Assembly: GCA_002689655.1 (NCBI GenBank)
Contig: NZHC01000070.1
Span: 69,272 to 133,271 of the forward strand
Reading direction: 5' to 3'
DNA: 64,000 nt
Source of the DNA: Rhodopirellula sp.
Lineage (GTDB): Bacteria; Planctomycetota; Planctomycetia; Pirellulales; Pirellulaceae
Shown here: positions 61,937 to 64,000 of the stretch, piece after piece
Numbering within the stretch: the first letter of the stretch is position 1
Layout: each line of letters begins with the position of its first letter
Translations under genes and position numbers: made by a program
Notes under the pieces: model-generated
What the model was told of the DNA's origin: nothing
Databases searched by the model: none
The model's input: the letters and a program-made list of their open reading frames with translations, nothing else

Positions 61937-62950
61937 ATGAAAAACATTAGAGTCGGAATCATCGGGGCAACAGGCTACACCGCTTTGGAAGTCGCCCGAT
62001 TGCTGCAAGGTCACGGCAACGCGAGTGTTGTCACAGCAACCAGTCGCGCTCACGCTGGCGAAGCATTATCGACGGTTCATCCATCACTTTCCGGACGTTG
62101 TGATGTGACGATCGAAACGTTCTCGGCAGAACGTTTCGCCGAGAAATGTGACATCGCGATGTGCTGCCTGCCGCACGGTGCATCTGCAGAAACAGTTCAG
62201 CAATTGGTCCAGCATGGAGTCCGTGTGATCGACTTCAGTGCTGACTTCCGACTTTCAGATGTCGACGTTTACCAACATTGGTATGAGGTGCAACATCCGT
62301 GGCCGGAACGAGTGGGCTCAACAGCTTACGGAATGCCCGAATTCTTCGCAGATGAAATACGCACCGCAGACATCGTCGCCAATCCGGGCTGCTATCCGAC
62401 TTCAGCCATCCTTCCTCTCGCGCCTCTATTGGAAGCGGGCCTGATCGATTCGGACGACATCATCATCGACAGCAAGAGTGGTGTCAGCGGCGCGGGACGT
62501 AGCGCAAAGGTTGCGACACTGTACTGCGAAACGAACGAGGCGATCAGTGCCTACGCAGTCGGCTGCCATCGCCACCAGCCCGAAATTGACGACATCGTTC
62601 AGCGAGTTTCAGGTAAGTCCATCCAATGCCTGTTCACTCCTCACTTGACCCCGATGGACCGTGGAATTCTGTCAACAATCTATGTCCGGCCGACATCCGA
62701 CAATTTTGAAGAGATCATGCAATGCTGGCAGGAGAAATTTAAGGATTCGGCGTTCATTCACCCTGTATCCCACCTGCCTTCAACGAAGCATATCGCAGGA
62801 ACGAATCATGTCCAAATGACAGCTCGAGCATCCGGTGCTCGCGTGATTCTCATATGCGCGATCGACAACCTTGCGAAAGGTGCCAGCGGCGCGGCAATAC
62901 AAAACATGAATGTCATGTTCGATTTGGAGCAGACAACGGGCCTTGTTTAG
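61937..62950 (+). CDS. argC: N-acetyl-gamma-glutamyl-phosphate reductase ArgC
   Basis: This 337-residue enzyme of arginine synthesis reduces N-acetylglutamyl phosphate to the semialdehyde with NADPH. The Rossmann motif is VGIIGATGYTALEVARLLQG, the active-site Cys lies in IVANPGCYPTSAILPLAP (about residues 149-166), and the His and acidic motifs appear in SGVSGAGRSAK and VGCHRHQPEI. The size is typical. The start lies 22 bases after the GlmU-like gene. No other arg gene is nearby. Confidence 0.96.
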   Translation: MKNIRVGIIGATGYTALEVARLLQGHGNASVVTATSRAHAGEALSTVHPSLSGRCDVTIETFSAERFAEKCDIAMCCLPHGASAETVQQLVQHGVRVIDFSADFRLSDVDVYQHWYEVQHPWPERVGSTAYGMPEFFADEIRTADIVANPGCYPTSAILPLAPLLEAGLIDSDDIIIDSKSGVSGAGRSAKVATLYCETNEAISAYAVGCHRHQPEIDDIVQRVSGKSIQCLFTPHLTPMDRGILSTIYVRPTSDNFEEIMQCWQEKFKDSAFIHPVSHLPSTKHIAGTNHVQMTARASGARVILICAIDNLAKGASGAAIQNMNVMFDLEQTTGLV

Positions 62951-63074
62951 TCAGTTTCACCCGTTTTCTTTGTGGAACAGCTCATAAATCCCGCAAATGA
63001 ACGGGCGACGATCATCGCTCGGAGGTTTACACTGTATTGGAGTTTCGATCCAAGACGCATCACGCAGGGTAGCC

Positions 63075-64000
63075 ATGGATTTTCCCGAGAGCGAGTCTGC
63101 CATTCGCAAGCCCAAGCGAGAGGACAATGCGCAAGAAGACGATTTGGTGAGATCGGCAAACGAACCAACGACCGAGCCACAGCCGCTGCTTGCAAGCTCC
63201 GCCAGACAGACAGACGTCGTCACTGAGACTTTCACCCCAAAGCCGTTACCAACCGCCCCCAAAGAACGTTGGTGGACCAGCCTTGTGGTGATCGTCGCCT
63301 CACTTCTAGTTTTCATTGCTGCCACCTTTGTGATGACGCTGGTAGCGGCTATTTATGTGCATGGTAGTCTTTCTGGCAGTTTTTTGACGAATCCAGACAG
63401 TCTCCGTCGAGTGACGCAATCTCCCGTGGGCTTACTCTTAATCATTGTGACACCACAGATTGCTTTAGTCACACCTTGCCTGATCGCAGCTTACCTGTCC
63501 CCACAACCCATGCGACAAAGACTCGCCTTGGTCAAAGGACATTGGCCAGTATGGGCTTGGATTACAGCAGCTTTGGCCACCCCACTGATCGGCATCATAT
63601 CGGGAATCATCATCGGACTGTTTCTGAACGAGAGTGCTGCACTGCAGGAGATGGCAGAGATATTCAGACAGCAAAGCCAAGCTGGATTTACAGCTCAACT
63701 GGTACTAATGATTGCAGTGACTCCGGCCTTGTGCGAGGAGTTACTGTTTCGGGGTTATGTCCAAAGTCGACTGACGCGAGTTTTCCCACCAGTTCTTGGT
63801 ATCCTTTTTTCATCCATTGTGTTTGCAGCTTTTCACATGGACCCAGTGCATGTCATTGCAGTTGTTCCTTTGGGACTGTTTCTTGGTTGGTTGACATGGC
63901 AGAGCGGATCGCTTTTCCCTGCGATACTTGCGCATTTCGCAAATAATCTTGTCAGCGTGTTGGGCATCATCATCGCACCCACTGGCGACACGAATACGTT
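63075..64000 (+). CDS. CPBP-family intramembrane metalloprotease, cut by window edge
   Basis: The frame from ATG 63075 stays open to the end of the window (308 residues). A polar N-terminus of about 70 residues (MDFPESESAIRKPKREDNAQ onward) precedes several helices. The catalytic motif is LCEELLFRGYVQSRL with the Glu pair at residues 221-222; later come FAAFHMDPVHVIAVV with a zinc His and ILAHFANNLVSVLG with another. This is the second CPBP protease in the window and is longer than the one at 24987. The long charged N-terminal extension is not part of the usual core. The C-terminus is missing. Confidence 0.88.
   Translation, partial: MDFPESESAIRKPKREDNAQEDDLVRSANEPTTEPQPLLASSARQTDVVTETFTPKPLPTAPKERWWTSLVVIVASLLVFIAATFVMTLVAAIYVHGSLSGSFLTNPDSLRRVTQSPVGLLLIIVTPQIALVTPCLIAAYLSPQPMRQRLALVKGHWPVWAWITAALATPLIGIISGIIIGLFLNESAALQEMAEIFRQQSQAGFTAQLVLMIAVTPALCEELLFRGYVQSRLTRVFPPVLGILFSSIVFAAFHMDPVHVIAVVPLGLFLGWLTWQSGSLFPAILAHFANNLVSVLGIIIAPTGDTNT

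Overview
The window looks like a chromosomal segment of a planctomycete, most likely a Pirellulaceae-type organism. The evidence is the density of families typical of that phylum: two sets of DUF1501 plus DUF1549/DUF1553 (PSCyt/PSD1) genes, a formylglycine sulfatase, a DUF1080 protein, WD40 proteins carrying a c-type haem site, a Minf_1886-type protein and an alternative complex III operon. Shine-Dalgarno sequences are mostly weak. No tRNA, rRNA, CRISPR array, insertion sequence or phage gene was seen.

Region 1 (1-8 kb): the 5' end of a primary sigma factor gene runs off the left edge. It is followed by a glnE-type glutamine synthetase adenylyltransferase whose N-terminal catalytic motif is degenerate, a sulfatase, a DUF1080 protein, a small membrane protein and a YacL-like PIN/TRAM protein.

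Region 2 (8.3-23.2 kb, all minus strand): one long respiratory operon. In transcription order it holds ActA (pentahaem c), ActB (Tat, four Fe-S clusters, His/Asp-rich tail), ActC, an ActD-ActE fusion, ActF, a 104-aa membrane protein, a SCO protein, then cytochrome oxidase subunits II (with cytochrome c domain), I, III (with a very large insertion) and IV. It should build a quinol:cytochrome c oxidoreductase plus a caa3-type oxidase, possibly as a supercomplex. A pair of near-identical inverted repeats lies upstream.

Region 3 (23.6-40.7 kb): a FolK with a long repeat-containing C-terminal extension, a CPBP protease, a plus-strand PSD1/DUF1501 pair, a secreted proline/valine-rich protein, and a compact four-gene minus-strand operon (DUF1501, PSD1, PPC-domain protein, cytochrome c/WD40/coiled-coil protein). 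The PPC-domain gene of that operon appears to start with ATT.

Region 4 (40.9-49.6 kb): a probable small-molecule catabolic cluster (SDR, two DHDPS-family aldolases, a DASS transporter, a methyltransferase), a frameshifted DUF202 gene, and thiG, thiS and a TIM-barrel isomerase.

Region 5 (50-64 kb): a coiled-coil hypothetical protein, a secreted prenyltransferase-repeat protein, a secreted WD40-like protein overlapping a RicT/PSP1 gene, a Minf_1886 protein, an apparently exported methyltransferase, a nucleoside-type MFS permease, a 3-hydroxyacyl-CoA dehydrogenase, a 1.5-kb gene-poor stretch, a GlmU-like protein, argC, and a CPBP protease running off the right edge.

No wholly new multi-gene system could be proven. 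The strongest unusual signals are the ATT-started gene, the one-domain GlnE, the remodelled alternative complex III/oxidase operon with its paired operator-like sites, and the frameshifted DUF202 gene with a coupled upstream mini-ORF.
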